This document shows, piece after piece, positions 27,160 through 35,609 of a DNA stretch of 64,000 nucleotides. The stretch is taken from positions 167,157-231,156 of the forward strand of contig DCWQ01000041.1 in NCBI GenBank assembly GCA_002328185.1, written 5' to 3'. Within the stretch, counting starts at the first letter, position 1. Each line of letters begins with the position of its first letter. Position numbers and translations under genes: made by a program. The notes under the pieces were generated by a model that saw only the letters and a program-made list of their open reading frames with translations, did not search any database and had not been told where the DNA came from. This stretch comes from Dehalococcoidia bacterium UBA2158. GTDB lineage: Bacteria > Chloroflexota > Dehalococcoidia > Lucifugimonadales > UBA3495.

Positions 27160-27933
27160 TTAGAGGTACACCCGTTCAAAGTCGTCTGAAATCATAGACA
27201 TATTGTCCATGTCCCAATCGAAGGAGAGGACTACCGACCGGTCTGATGTGGCCTCCAGAAGCCGTTTTCCGTTCTGGGTGACCACACTTTCGGCCAGGCT
27301 GTAATCAAGCTCCCCGGCCTCGTCGCCCGAGCGGTTGCAGACCATCATGGGCAGTCCGGTGTCGACCGACCGTGCTTCCCACTCGCCGTCGGGGCCGCAG
27401 TGCCCAGGGCCCCAGGATACAGGCGAGACCAGCAACTGGGCTCCCTTGTCCTTGAACACCTGGGCAATCTCGTTCTTGTAGGCGTCGGCGCAGATCAAGA
27501 TTCCCGTGCTGATGCCGTCACAGTTGATGGGGTCGATCTTCCAGCCACTGGTGGACCAAGATTCCGCCCCGCCCAGGGCTTTGACCTTGCGGTGTTTGCC
27601 GATAATCTCGCCGTCGGAGTTGATTACGAAAACGGTGTTGTACATCTTGTCGGAGGCCGGGTCTCGCTCCGGATGGGACAGGAAGACCGTCAGGCCGTGC
27701 TCTTTGACCAACCCCAAGAACCCGTTCATCCAGGGGTCGGGTTGGGGGAGTATCCAGTCGGTGCCGATGGTGTGCATGAACAGGTAGCCGGGGATGCAGA
27801 GTTCGGGGGTAACCACCCACCGGGCCCCCCGCTCGGCGGCGACCTTCACGCCCTGTTCCACCAGCTTTCGATTGTGGTCGATATCGCTGGTGACGGGCGC
27901 CAGATGTAGGAACGAAATGCGGAGTTTTTTCAT
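27160..27933 (-). CDS. Carbon-nitrogen hydrolase (nitrilase superfamily)
   Basis: A 257-residue nitrilase-fold enzyme with the full catalytic triad: E44 in WVVTPELCIPGY, K116 in GKHRKVKAL and C148 in GILICADAYKNE. Such enzymes hydrolyse amides, nitriles or ureido groups. A product from the neighbouring amidohydrolase could be the substrate, but the genes are convergent and the link is only a guess. Length is normal and no signal peptide is seen. Confidence 0.88.
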   Translation of the reverse strand: MKKLRISFLHLAPVTSDIDHNRKLVEQGVKVAAERGARWVVTPELCIPGYLFMHTIGTDWILPQPDPWMNGFLGLVKEHGLTVFLSHPERDPASDKMYNTVFVINSDGEIIGKHRKVKALGGAESWSTSGWKIDPINCDGISTGILICADAYKNEIAQVFKDKGAQLLVSPVSWGPGHCGPDGEWEARSVDTGLPMMVCNRSGDEAGELDYSLAESVVTQNGKRLLEATSDRSVVLSFDWDMDNMSMISDDFERVYL

Positions 27934-28048
27934 CTTCGGGAGATTATAGCATCCGGCTTGAGCAACGCCCTGCGGCCTTGACGGCCAGGTGTGATGACAT
28001 CAGAATAAATGGAGCGGTTTTGGTTAATAGACCGTGTCTTCTTCTTGT

Positions 28049-28122
28049 AGCCCCGTAGTGTAGCGGTAACACGCCAGCCTTTGAAGCTGAAATCTCTGGT
28101 TCGAACCCAGGCGGGGCTGCCA
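28049..28122 (+). tRNA. tRNA-Gln (anticodon UUG)
   Basis: Acceptor stem AGCCCCG pairs with CGGGGCT, followed by discriminator G and an encoded CCA. The D arm is GTGT/ACAC. The anticodon arm has stem CCAGC/GCTGA with a C-A pair at its outer end and loop CTTTGAA, giving anticodon TTG. The T arm has the TTCGAAC loop. All helices fold without gaps. A false reading frame on the other strand is a typical antisense-tRNA artefact. Confidence 0.95.
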
Positions 28123-28242
28123 ACTCATTCTTCATCCAACAACCCAGCTAGGCACTGCGTTGACCCTACAGGCGCGGCGCGAGTATATTACCGGCAAGAT
28201 AGCGGCCCGTAAATTAGGTTGCCAAGTGCGAGGTTTTCTGCC

Positions 28243-28944
28243 GTGTATGCGTTGATCCTGGCCGGCGGGAAGGGTGAAAGACTCCGCCCGCTAACCGATA
28301 CCCTGCCCAAGCCCATGGTTCCCGTTTGCGGCAAGCCCATCCTGGAACACCAGGTTGAGTGGTTGAAGCGCGGCGGAGTGACCGACGTGGTGTTTCTGGC
28401 CGGGTACCGAGCCGATGCCATCGAGGACCACTTCGGCGGCGGTAGCGCCTTCGGCATCAACGCCCACTACAGCGTGGAAGACTCTCCTCTTGGACGCGGC
28501 GGGGCCATTAAGGCGGGGTTCCCCGAAGTTCCGACCACCGAAGAAACGGTGGCCGTGCTGAATGGAGACGTCATAACCGATGAGACTCTGGACCGCCTAA
28601 TTTCGGTCCACCGGGAACGGAAATCGGCCAACGAATTGCACATGGCCACCATCATGGTTGTGCCCATGGTCAGCCCCTACGGACTGGTCGAGATGGACTC
28701 CTCCGACACCATAACTGGCTTCCGGGAGAAGGTGGAGATGGAGCACTGGATCAATGCAGGCATATATCTCTTCGAGCGGCCCATCGCAGGCGAGTTACCG
28801 GACCTGGGCGACCACGAGACCGAGACCTTTCCAAGACTGGCTCAGGCGGGACAACTAGCCGCCCTAAGGTCTCGCAGTTTCTGGCACAGCGTTGACTCGT
28901 TCAAAGACCTACGGGAAGCTGAAGATCACGTTGGGAGCCGGTGA
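28243..28944 (+). CDS. Sugar-1-phosphate nucleotidyltransferase
   Basis: About 233 residues. The N-terminal signature ALILAGGKGERLRPLTDTLP is followed by KPMVPVCGKPILEH, the nucleotide- and phosphosugar-binding region of GDP-mannose/dTDP-glucose pyrophosphorylases. LNGDVITDETLD contains the metal Asp. It is short and lacks a C-terminal left-handed helix, like single-domain mannose-1-phosphate guanylyl- or MurNAc-1-P uridylyltransferases. I prefer GTG 28243, with GAGG upstream, over the TTG at 28219. If it makes GDP-mannose it could feed the PimA-like enzyme at 34422-35576; this is inference. Confidence 0.82.
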   Translation: MYALILAGGKGERLRPLTDTLPKPMVPVCGKPILEHQVEWLKRGGVTDVVFLAGYRADAIEDHFGGGSAFGINAHYSVEDSPLGRGGAIKAGFPEVPTTEETVAVLNGDVITDETLDRLISVHRERKSANELHMATIMVVPMVSPYGLVEMDSSDTITGFREKVEMEHWINAGIYLFERPIAGELPDLGDHETETFPRLAQAGQLAALRSRSFWHSVDSFKDLREAEDHVGSR

Positions 28945-28991
28945 CCAAGGGATTATACTAACTCATCGCCTAACCTCAGATAGAAGCCCCG

Positions 28992-29162
28992 GTGAACCAG
29001 CAATTTACCGTTGACGACCTGACTATCCCTCTGCCCGCGTTGTTCTTGCTGATCGCCACTCCGAACCCCATCGAACTGGGAGGCACCTTCCCCTTGCCCG
29101 AAGCCCAATTAGACCGTTTCCTGCTGACCGATGGCGTAGTTTCCGGGCCGGATATCCCATAG
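28992..29162 (+). pseudogene. Fragment of a MoxR-type AAA ATPase
   Basis: A 56-codon open piece encodes the middle of a MoxR ATPase: LLIATPNPIELGGTFPLPEA then QLDRFLL. This matches the family's FVIATQNPIExEGTxPLPEAQLDRFL (sensor 1 and the following helix) and ends at a TAG. Walker A and the lid domain are missing on both sides. It must be a leftover of a deleted gene. Confidence 0.8.
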
Positions 29163-29652
29163 CGCCCCGATGCGTGCAAACGTCACCAGCGGGGTGATGT
29201 TCGAGGTGCTCGGGACGGGCCCGATCAACGCGACCGTGGCCCTTTGATAGGTACCCCTTCCACCGACACATCCACCCGCCTGACCCCTGGGAAAAGACCA
29301 TGTTGACCAAGGTCGCGGCTTCCCGCGTGTCGCCTATGAAACCGCCAAAATTGAGTGGAGGCTCTCCTGTCAACACCTCCGGACCCCTGGTCACCATGGA
29401 TCCCTTGGGAGTCCAAATCACCTGTCTGGCCGGGATCGCCGGCTGCGCCTTTACACGCAACCATGGCGAGCAGGCCGATCAATGCCAATATCACCCAGGG
29501 CCGGCCTGAGCCGCATTCTTGTCCGATTATTACCGAGAGGTATTTTCAAGCTATACTCTAGTTTCGTGAGAATGACCGCCGTGGCGGGCTCGTAGTCGTG
29601 CCTCGGCGTTTTTGGTTGGCATTTTCATATACGTTGTCTTGGCGATCAACCG
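29163..29652. other. Gene-free stretch with a possible lipoprotein relic
   Basis: No intact gene is recognisable in these 490 bases. On the minus strand from about 29494 a short frame starts with a lipoprotein-like signal (ILALIGLLAMVAC) and runs into Gly-rich, collagen-like residues (GDPGQTGD) before drifting out of frame. It is probably a relic of a secreted Gly-rich protein. Evidence is weak. Confidence 0.35.
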
Positions 29653-30930
29653 ATGTACCAACTCCTAAATAGAATGCCGTTCTTCTACGGCTGGACCATT
29701 CTCTTCGCGGCCGGCAGTTCCATGGTTGTCCGGAACGCCACCGCCAGTTTGACCCTGGCCGTATTCATTTTCCCTATGTCCGAAGACTTGGGTTGGAGCC
29801 GGACCCTCATCGCCGGAGCCGCCAGCCTGGGCGGGCTGGTGGCCACTGTGGCCTCGCCGGTGGTGGGCTGGACCCTGGATCGGTATGGCGCCCGGACGAT
29901 TCTGACGGTCAGCATACTCGTTCTAGGGCTTTCGACGATCTCTTTAGCCTGGGCAACCGTGCCGATTGCATTCTATCTGGCTTACGGCACTGGGCGCGTC
30001 TTATTTTCTAGCCCACTGAACATAGGCCCTTCGGTCGTTGTGTCTCGGTGGTTCGTCAGGCGACGCGGCCGGGCCACCGGAATGCTGTTTCTTTCCCACT
30101 CTCTAGGCATGATCACTTTTCCGTTGATCGCAGGGCTAGTTATCAAATACCGGGGCTGGGAAGACGCCTGGATCGTGTTGGGGGTGCTGGTGTGGGTGCT
30201 GGCCTTGGGGCCGGTCTCGATGCTGATACGGCAGAGTCCGGAATCGGTGGGCCTGCTTCCCGACGGCGATCTCCCGGAACAACCCGGCGCCGGAAATGAT
30301 GTGGCAACCGCCGTCGAAGAGGTTAGTTGGACTTTGCGAGAAGCCATGCGCACCCCCACCCTTTGGCTGTTGGCCCTGGCCACCGGATCGCTGTTTTTGC
30401 TTCAATCAGGCACCAATATCCACCAGGGAGCCTATTTCCTGGACCAGGGCCAGGGCGTGGGCGTGTCGGCGGCGACGCTGAGCGTCAACGCCGTGTTCAC
30501 CGGCGCGGGCAGCCTCTTTTGGGGCTGGCTGGTAGACCGGGTGCCCGTGCGCTTCACCTATGCTGGGGTGGCGCTGATGATGGCGGTGGCGCTGGTCCTG
30601 TTCCCTTCCGCCGATAGCGCCATTGAGGCATTAGTCGTTGCAGCCATATTCGGGGCTGCAGTTGGTGGAATCCTGGTGGTGCCGGTAGTCGCCTACGCCA
30701 ACTACTTCGGTCGCCGTTCGCTAAGCGCAATCCGGGGCGTAACCGAACCCTTCGTATCCCTGGGCCAGGCCATCGGCGCTATATTCTCCGGCGCCATTTA
30801 CGACGTAACCGGCAGCTACAAAGACGCCTTCCTGATCCTGGCAATCTTGGGCTTCGCCACCATAGGCATGCTGCTGCTGACGCGCGCGCCGGTGAGGCCG
30901 GGGGTTGAGACTGAAGCGGGGGAATCATAG
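29653..30930 (+). CDS. MFS transporter (monocarboxylate/oxalate-formate type)
   Basis: A 425-residue twelve-helix carrier beginning with FFYGWTILFAAG, the family's usual start. It has GWTLDRYGARTIL (motif A) and RQSPESVGLLPDGD in the central loop, closely similar in layout to the carrier at 2856-4163. Such proteins move small carboxylates by proton symport or exchange. It stands alone between relic regions. The substrate is unknown. Confidence 0.85.
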   Translation: MYQLLNRMPFFYGWTILFAAGSSMVVRNATASLTLAVFIFPMSEDLGWSRTLIAGAASLGGLVATVASPVVGWTLDRYGARTILTVSILVLGLSTISLAWATVPIAFYLAYGTGRVLFSSPLNIGPSVVVSRWFVRRRGRATGMLFLSHSLGMITFPLIAGLVIKYRGWEDAWIVLGVLVWVLALGPVSMLIRQSPESVGLLPDGDLPEQPGAGNDVATAVEEVSWTLREAMRTPTLWLLALATGSLFLLQSGTNIHQGAYFLDQGQGVGVSAATLSVNAVFTGAGSLFWGWLVDRVPVRFTYAGVALMMAVALVLFPSADSAIEALVVAAIFGAAVGGILVVPVVAYANYFGRRSLSAIRGVTEPFVSLGQAIGAIFSGAIYDVTGSYKDAFLILAILGFATIGMLLLTRAPVRPGVETEAGES

Positions 30931-31024
30931 TTTGTTCCTAGATCGTTTGGCCTTGTACTCTGCGGACAGGGCCAACGTCTAATGCAAGTATTACGACCTC
31001 TTAGAGATAGGACGGAGGATGGCC

Positions 31025-31267
31025 ATGGCCCAATCTATGGGCGAATTGGAACAGGACGCGTTGCAACTGTCTGCTGAAGACCGCGCTAGGCTTGCTGTAA
31101 GCCTCCTTTGCAGCCTTGAAGAGCCCGTTGAAAACCCGGTGGAAGTAGAGAATCTTTGGATCACTGAAGCTAAACGAAGAGCTCAACAGATCAAAGATGG
31201 TTCGGCGACCGGAATCCCCGTTGCTGATGTTTTGGCAAGGCTGAAATTTAAGTACGAAGGAACGTGA
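31025..31267 (+). CDS. Addiction-module antitoxin-like protein
   Basis: An 80-residue acidic protein of the putative addiction-module component family (TIGR02574-like): LSAEDRARLAVSLLCSLEEP, then ENLWITEAKRRAQQIKDGSA and IPVADVLARL. In this family the antitoxin precedes and overlaps a RelE/ParE toxin. Here GTGA at 31264 joins it to the toxin frame. I prefer the second ATG (31025) because GGAGG directly abuts the first one at 31019. Since the toxin is broken, the antitoxin may be an orphan. Confidence 0.75.
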   Translation: MAQSMGELEQDALQLSAEDRARLAVSLLCSLEEPVENPVEVENLWITEAKRRAQQIKDGSATGIPVADVLARLKFKYEGT

Positions 31268-31560
31268 TTGAAGTAGAAATCCACCCCGACGCTTCAACGG
31301 AACTAGAAGCCACGGAAAAATTCTATGAACCGCGCCTCGGCGGCCTTGGCCTAAGATTCTTACTCGCCTTTGAAAGCGGAATTTAGCGAATAGAGATATT
31401 TCCGCAATCAGAATCCCCTCTCAGTGAAGGGTTTCGGGAGGTCGTTGTCCCAGGGTTTCCGTTTAGCATCGTCTATCAGGAAACGCAAGACCAAATTATG
31501 ATTCTTGCAGTGGCTCACCACTATCGACTCCCAGGATATTGGCTAAACCGGTCTCAATAA
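31264..31560 (+). pseudogene. RelE/ParE-type toxin with an in-frame amber stop
   Basis: From the GTG at 31264 the frame reads a typical ParE N-terminus (VEIHPDASTELEATEKFY, LGLRFLLAFE). It hits TAG at 31384-31386, then continues in frame with RIEIFPQSESPL, FREVVVPGFPFSIVY and AVAHHYRLPGYW, to a TAA ending at 31560. The 98-residue joined product is a normal ParE length. The stop falls where the family often has Glu or Gln before R-I, so a CAG or GAG to TAG change is likely. Presumably inactive. Confidence 0.85.
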
Positions 31561-31624
31561 GATTACCCCGACTGTCCAAGATCCGTTTCTTAACCTGACC
31601 TGGCCATGACATCTACTTAATCCC

Positions 31625-32524
31625 CTACCGAAACTCTGGCATAATCTCGGCCGCGATCGTCTCCATCAGCTGCTTTAGGGCGAGGACATCCCCTGAGTTC
31701 AAGGCTAAGACTATGTGGTCGACTCCGGCGTCTTGGTAGGCTCTGATGTCGGCCACCATCTTTGCTGGGTCGTCTCCTGGGAGGGTGTTGCGGCTGGCGG
31801 CTCGTTCACTGGAGGGGCGGCCGTGCACTTCAACCTCAACCCTGGTGGACCAGGTCATCTTGGAGGAATCCCTTCCAGCGGCCGTGGCGGCCTGGATGAT
31901 TTCTTGTTTGGTGATTGCGTAACCCTCGGCAGAAACGCCGGTGGGATGCCAGCCGTCGCCCCTGACGGCAGTCCGCTTGATAGCGCCGGGGCTGGAACCG
32001 CCGACCCACACGGGGATGCTGGGCTGCACCGGTTTGGGAGAGAAATAGAGGTCGGAGAAATCCCATCGCTTGTTCTGGTACTTGGGCAGATGGCTGGACC
32101 AGAGCTCCTTCATGATGTCGATGCACTCGTTGGTGAGGGAGCCCCTTTCACGCATCGAGACGCCAAGCGCATCGAACTCCTCGGTCATTGCCCCCACACC
32201 CACGCCCAGGGTGACCCTGCCATCTGAGACCTGGTCCAAAGTGGCGGCGTATTTGGCCAGCTCAACGGGGTTGTGGTACGGAAGCACCAGTACCGACGTC
32301 CCCAAAGTGACTTTTGACGTCGTGGCCGCCAGGAATGACAGGATGGCCATGGGGTGGTAGTAGGGCTTGTCTTCCAGCCGCTCTCGGATGTATCCGGTGT
32401 TGAACAGATGGTCCATGACCCAGACTGAGTCGTAGCCCAGGTTTTCTGCCAGGGGGCCGAACTCCAAGACCTGCTTAGGGTCTTCGATACCCCAGTTATT
32501 GGGGATGGTCACACCGAATTTCAC
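31625..32524 (-). CDS. LLM-class F420/FMN-dependent oxidoreductase
   Basis: A 299-residue bacterial luciferase-like TIM barrel. It has KFGVTIPNNWG, GYDSVWVMDHLF, VTLGTSVLVLPYHNP and GRVTLGVGVGAMTEEFDALG, and ends AGVDHIVLAL. These blocks match the F420-dependent subgroup more than flavin alkanal monooxygenases. It catalyses hydride transfer or monooxygenation on an unknown small molecule. It is followed on the same strand by ribH (reverse order), so a link to flavin supply is possible but unproven. Confidence 0.87.
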   Translation of the reverse strand: MKFGVTIPNNWGIEDPKQVLEFGPLAENLGYDSVWVMDHLFNTGYIRERLEDKPYYHPMAILSFLAATTSKVTLGTSVLVLPYHNPVELAKYAATLDQVSDGRVTLGVGVGAMTEEFDALGVSMRERGSLTNECIDIMKELWSSHLPKYQNKRWDFSDLYFSPKPVQPSIPVWVGGSSPGAIKRTAVRGDGWHPTGVSAEGYAITKQEIIQAATAAGRDSSKMTWSTRVEVEVHGRPSSERAASRNTLPGDDPAKMVADIRAYQDAGVDHIVLALNSGDVLALKQLMETIAAEIMPEFR

Positions 32525-32551
32525 GGAGAGTGCTCCTTGTTATCTAAGAGG

Positions 32552-33025
32552 TTAGGCTGTGTTGGCGGCCTCGATGAGCCTGGCGGTCTCGATGGCTGCG
32601 ACGGCCGTGTTGGCCCCCATGTTGCCCGCCTTGCCCCCGGCCCGGTTCATCGCCTGATCCATGTTCTCGGTGGTCAGCACGCCGAAGATGGTCGGCACTC
32701 CGGTCTCCAACGCCACCGAATTGATGCCGCCGGCAGCCTGGCCAGCCACCATGTCGTAGTGGGAAGTCTCGCCGCGGATGACCGCTCCAAGGCAGATGAC
32801 CGCCTGGTAACGCCCGGTCTTGGCCAGGGTCTTAGCCACGACCGGCAATTCAAAGGACCCAGGGACCCAACTGACGGTGATGTCTTCGTCCCGCACCCCG
32901 TGGCGAATCAGGGTCTCTACGGCTGAGTCCAGCAGCTTCCTGGTTATGATCTCGTTGAAACGGGCAACGACCACTCCGACGTGTAGGCCCTGACCGTTCA
33001 TGTCACCCTTAATTTCTTTGGGCAC
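32552..33025 (-). CDS. ribH: 6,7-dimethyl-8-ribityllumazine synthase
   Basis: A 157-residue lumazine synthase. It has VVVARFNEIITRKLLD, WVPGSFELP, CLGAVIRGETSHYDMV (catalytic His region) and GVLTTENMDQAMNRAGGKAGN. It condenses the ribityl pyrimidine with the four-carbon sugar phosphate in riboflavin synthesis. No other rib genes are nearby, so the pathway is split. The start may be the ATG at 33001 (MNGQG) instead of 33025. Confidence 0.95.
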   Translation of the reverse strand: MPKEIKGDMNGQGLHVGVVVARFNEIITRKLLDSAVETLIRHGVRDEDITVSWVPGSFELPVVAKTLAKTGRYQAVICLGAVIRGETSHYDMVAGQAAGGINSVALETGVPTIFGVLTTENMDQAMNRAGGKAGNMGANTAVAAIETARLIEAANTA

Positions 33026-33058
33026 GCTAATTTCTCCTGGTGCAGTTTGGTTGGTATT

Positions 33059-33769
33059 CTAGGCTTGGACCGGTGCGGATTCAGATTCCTGGCGTACTCC
33101 CCATTGGACGATTTTCTCGACAAATTCGGCTTCGCTGACGAGTCCGGCGACCTGGGTGAACTCGTTGACCACCGTCACGGGAACGGACCGAACCCCGTAC
33201 TGGCGGGCCAGAGCGGGAAATTCTTCAATCTCCACCACGTCGGCGGTGATGTTTTGGTTCTCCAAGGCTAATGCGTGGGCCAACCGGGCGACGCCCTGGC
33301 AGTCGGCGTCCGTTGGTATGACGAACACCTGGATGTGCACCGGCTGGTTGATCCCGCGCAGCTTCTTGCGCGTGTCCATGCTCAGGGGACTGACGCCCCG
33401 GGAGATGGTCTTGATGTTCTCGACGACCACGGGCAACTGGTAGCCCATGGGTATGCCGAAGAACCGCAGTTTGGCCTTACCTTTTTCTCCGAAGGCGATG
33501 GCCGGCACCCTGGTTATCTTCTCGCCGCTGGCCAGCTCAGGCTGGGCGTAGATATCGATGATTTCCAGGTGGAGTTTGGGAGAAAGCGCCGTTAGCTCTT
33601 CCAACATCTGCTGGGTCTGGACACAGTACTTGCACTCCCGGCCTGGCACGGCGATGGGGGACGGGCGTTGAGTGAACAGGCGCAGCTCCACCTCAGCCTT
33701 GAGGTCCTTACGGAAGGTCCGCTTGAGCTGAGCTTTCTGTTGGTCCTGGATTAACGCCTGCTGGGTCAT
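33059..33769 (-). CDS. Two-domain thioredoxin-fold protein (PDO/glutaredoxin-like)
   Basis: Two thioredoxin-like domains in a row, as in archaeal-type protein disulfide oxidoreductases. The first keeps the active site CKYC (PGRECKYCVQTQ, about residue 48). The second has the correct surrounding fold (VFVIPTDADCQGVARLAHAL, VRSVPVTVV) but retains only one Cys where CPYC is expected. Redox activity probably rests on the first site. ATG 33769 is preferred, with GGAG nearby; 33790 would add seven residues. It lies downstream of the inositol-lipid genes on the same strand. Confidence 0.8.
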   Translation of the reverse strand: MTQQALIQDQQKAQLKRTFRKDLKAEVELRLFTQRPSPIAVPGRECKYCVQTQQMLEELTALSPKLHLEIIDIYAQPELASGEKITRVPAIAFGEKGKAKLRFFGIPMGYQLPVVVENIKTISRGVSPLSMDTRKKLRGINQPVHIQVFVIPTDADCQGVARLAHALALENQNITADVVEIEEFPALARQYGVRSVPVTVVNEFTQVAGLVSEAEFVEKIVQWGVRQESESAPVQA

Positions 33770-33838
33770 TGCCGGTCTCCAATGGTACATAAGGCAAGGG
33801 GCCTTGGGTGGAGACCAGTTTACACGGGAAGCCGTGGG

Positions 33839-34450
33839 TTATCCAGCTTTGTCCAGCATGTCGCGGATGGTAAACATACGCTGAAACAGAGTGAAGCACG
33901 AGACTATGGCGATGCCCAACAGGAACCACTCGATCTGGCCGACGATCAGCCCAACTCCCAGTAGCACCACCCGCTCCGGCCGGGTCATCACCCCGGCTTT
34001 GGTGAACACTCCCAGACCCTCGCCGCGGGCCCGTAGGTAGCTGACAACCTGGGAGAAGATCAGCGCTGCCAGGAGGACGGTGATGAAAAATATCTGCCGG
34101 TCCTCACTGATGTCATCACGCAGGGCGAAGACCGCTATGCCGACGAATAGCGCAGCCTCGCTGAGACGGTCGAAGACTGAATCAAGCAGGGCGCCAAAGG
34201 GACTGACCTTGCCGGTAAGCCTGGCCAACGCTCCGTCCATCAGGTCAAGGCCACCCGCGAAGAGGAACACTATCCCGCCAGCTAGCAGCAAGCCGGCGCC
34301 GACCAGGTATGCGGAAACTACGGTGATCAGGAAGCCGAGGATGGTGATGCTGTTGGGGGTGAACTTGATGGCCCTGAAGAACTTGGCCCCCGGCAGTTCT
34401 ATGTAGCGGAGGACCGCCGCCCTAAATTGTTCGCGTCCCATTTGTTCCAT
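33839..34450 (-). CDS. CDP-alcohol phosphatidyltransferase, phosphatidylinositol-phosphate-synthase-like
   Basis: About 203 residues with six predicted membrane helices. The CDP-alcohol motif D(x)2DG(x)2AR(x)8G(x)3D(x)3D is complete: D69, D72, G73, A76, R77, G86, D90, D94. After it come SQVVSYLRARGEGLG and MTRPERVVLL; this K/R-A-R...RPER pattern occurs in actinobacterial PIP synthases. With inositol-phosphate synthase two genes upstream, the likely reaction is CDP-diacylglycerol plus inositol phosphate to phosphatidylinositol phosphate. The start overlaps the glycosyltransferase end by 29 bases (ATG 34450; 34441 also possible). Confidence 0.82.
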   Translation of the reverse strand: MEQMGREQFRAAVLRYIELPGAKFFRAIKFTPNSITILGFLITVVSAYLVGAGLLLAGGIVFLFAGGLDLMDGALARLTGKVSPFGALLDSVFDRLSEAALFVGIAVFALRDDISEDRQIFFITVLLAALIFSQVVSYLRARGEGLGVFTKAGVMTRPERVVLLGVGLIVGQIEWFLLGIAIVSCFTLFQRMFTIRDMLDKAG

Positions 34451-35576
34451 TAGAAGTGCTTTTGGCCGCCTGTAAACATCTGTCGTAGTATTTCTCAACC
34501 TGGCCCGCGACCACTTCCCAACGGTAGTCCTCGGCCGTCCGTTTGCCCTGACCACCCAACTTGGCCCGCAGTTCTGGGTCTTGGGCCAGCTTTTTCAGGG
34601 CGTCGGCCAGGGCGTCGCTGTCTTTCTTCGGGACTAGCAGGCCATGCTCGCCGTCGGTCATGACTCCCCGGAAGCCTTCGATGTCCGACGCGATCACTGG
34701 TTTGCCCCCTGCCATGGCCTCCAACAGCACGATCCCGAAGCTCTCGGCGCCGGTGGCCGGTGAGCAGAAGATATCGGCGCTGGCGTAGTACCGGGGCAAG
34801 TCATCGTAGGAGACCCGACCCACGAAATCCACGTCTTGCAGGTTGTGGGAGCTCAATATGCGGTAGGACTCTTTGTCCGGGTTTCCGGGGCCGACCACTA
34901 TGAGCCGGATGTTGGGCATCTCCCATTTCAGCTTGCCGTAGGCTTCCAACAGGTACCGAAGGCCCTTCCGCTTCTCCAGACGGCCCACGAACAAGATGTT
35001 CAGCTTGCCGTCTTGGTACTGGGGTAGCAGGGCGGCGCTGGCTGAGAAATGCTTGAAGTCGATGCCGTTGGGGATAATCTCATAGTCGCCCGGGAAGGTG
35101 TTGTTTACATAACGGCGGGCGGCCGGAGAGACGGCGATATTGCCGTGAAGCCTCTGCTGCCAGCGTTTGATTATCGGAGAAGTGAAACGGTATAGGTGCT
35201 GGCGGGCGTAGGAGGCGTGGAAAGTCCCCACGTTGACCGATTTGGAGAATTCCAGAACGCACAGGGGGAGTATGGGCGCCATGGGCTCGTGAAGGTGGAT
35301 GATGTCAAATTGCTCTTTCTTCAGCAACGCCCGCACTTTGGGGTAGAGCCACCAGGATAGAGAGACTCTGGCGATGGAGCCGCCACTGGGCAGAGGGACC
35401 GAACGGCCCAATGGGACCAACAGGTCGGCATCCTGAAATTCACGGGATGGGGAATGTGGGGCCAACACCTGAACCTCGTGTCCAGAGCGGCCAAGCTCTC
35501 GTGCCAACTGGGCGACGTGGGCAGTAACCCCGCCGGGCCAGGTAAAGTCGTATGGAGAAACCATGGCGATCTTCAA
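34422..35576 (-). CDS. GT4 glycosyltransferase, PimA-like
   Basis: A 384-residue GT-B enzyme. The N-terminus MVSPYDFTWPGGVTAHVAQL resembles PimA, followed by DIIHLHEPMAPIL, ILFVGRLEKRKGLRYLLEA, and the nucleotide-sugar motif GAESFGIVLLEAMAGGKP. In mycobacteria PimA moves mannose from GDP-mannose to phosphatidylinositol. The neighbouring inositol-lipid genes make the same role likely here. It starts at TTG 35576 with GGGAG upstream. It is cytoplasmic and membrane-associated, without transmembrane segments. The sugar specificity is inferred only. Confidence 0.85.
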   Translation of the reverse strand: MKIAMVSPYDFTWPGGVTAHVAQLARELGRSGHEVQVLAPHSPSREFQDADLLVPLGRSVPLPSGGSIARVSLSWWLYPKVRALLKKEQFDIIHLHEPMAPILPLCVLEFSKSVNVGTFHASYARQHLYRFTSPIIKRWQQRLHGNIAVSPAARRYVNNTFPGDYEIIPNGIDFKHFSASAALLPQYQDGKLNILFVGRLEKRKGLRYLLEAYGKLKWEMPNIRLIVVGPGNPDKESYRILSSHNLQDVDFVGRVSYDDLPRYYASADIFCSPATGAESFGIVLLEAMAGGKPVIASDIEGFRGVMTDGEHGLLVPKKDSDALADALKKLAQDPELRAKLGGQGKRTAEDYRWEVVAGQVEKYYDRCLQAAKSTSNGTNGTRTI

Positions 35577-35609
35577 GGCGTCACTCCCGTTCCATCGCCA
35601 GCCAAGGGA

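Noticed and set aside
27944..28135. A 63-codon minus-strand frame reading APPGFEPEISASKAG
   Set aside because: It is the antisense of tRNA-Gln, a well-known false protein.
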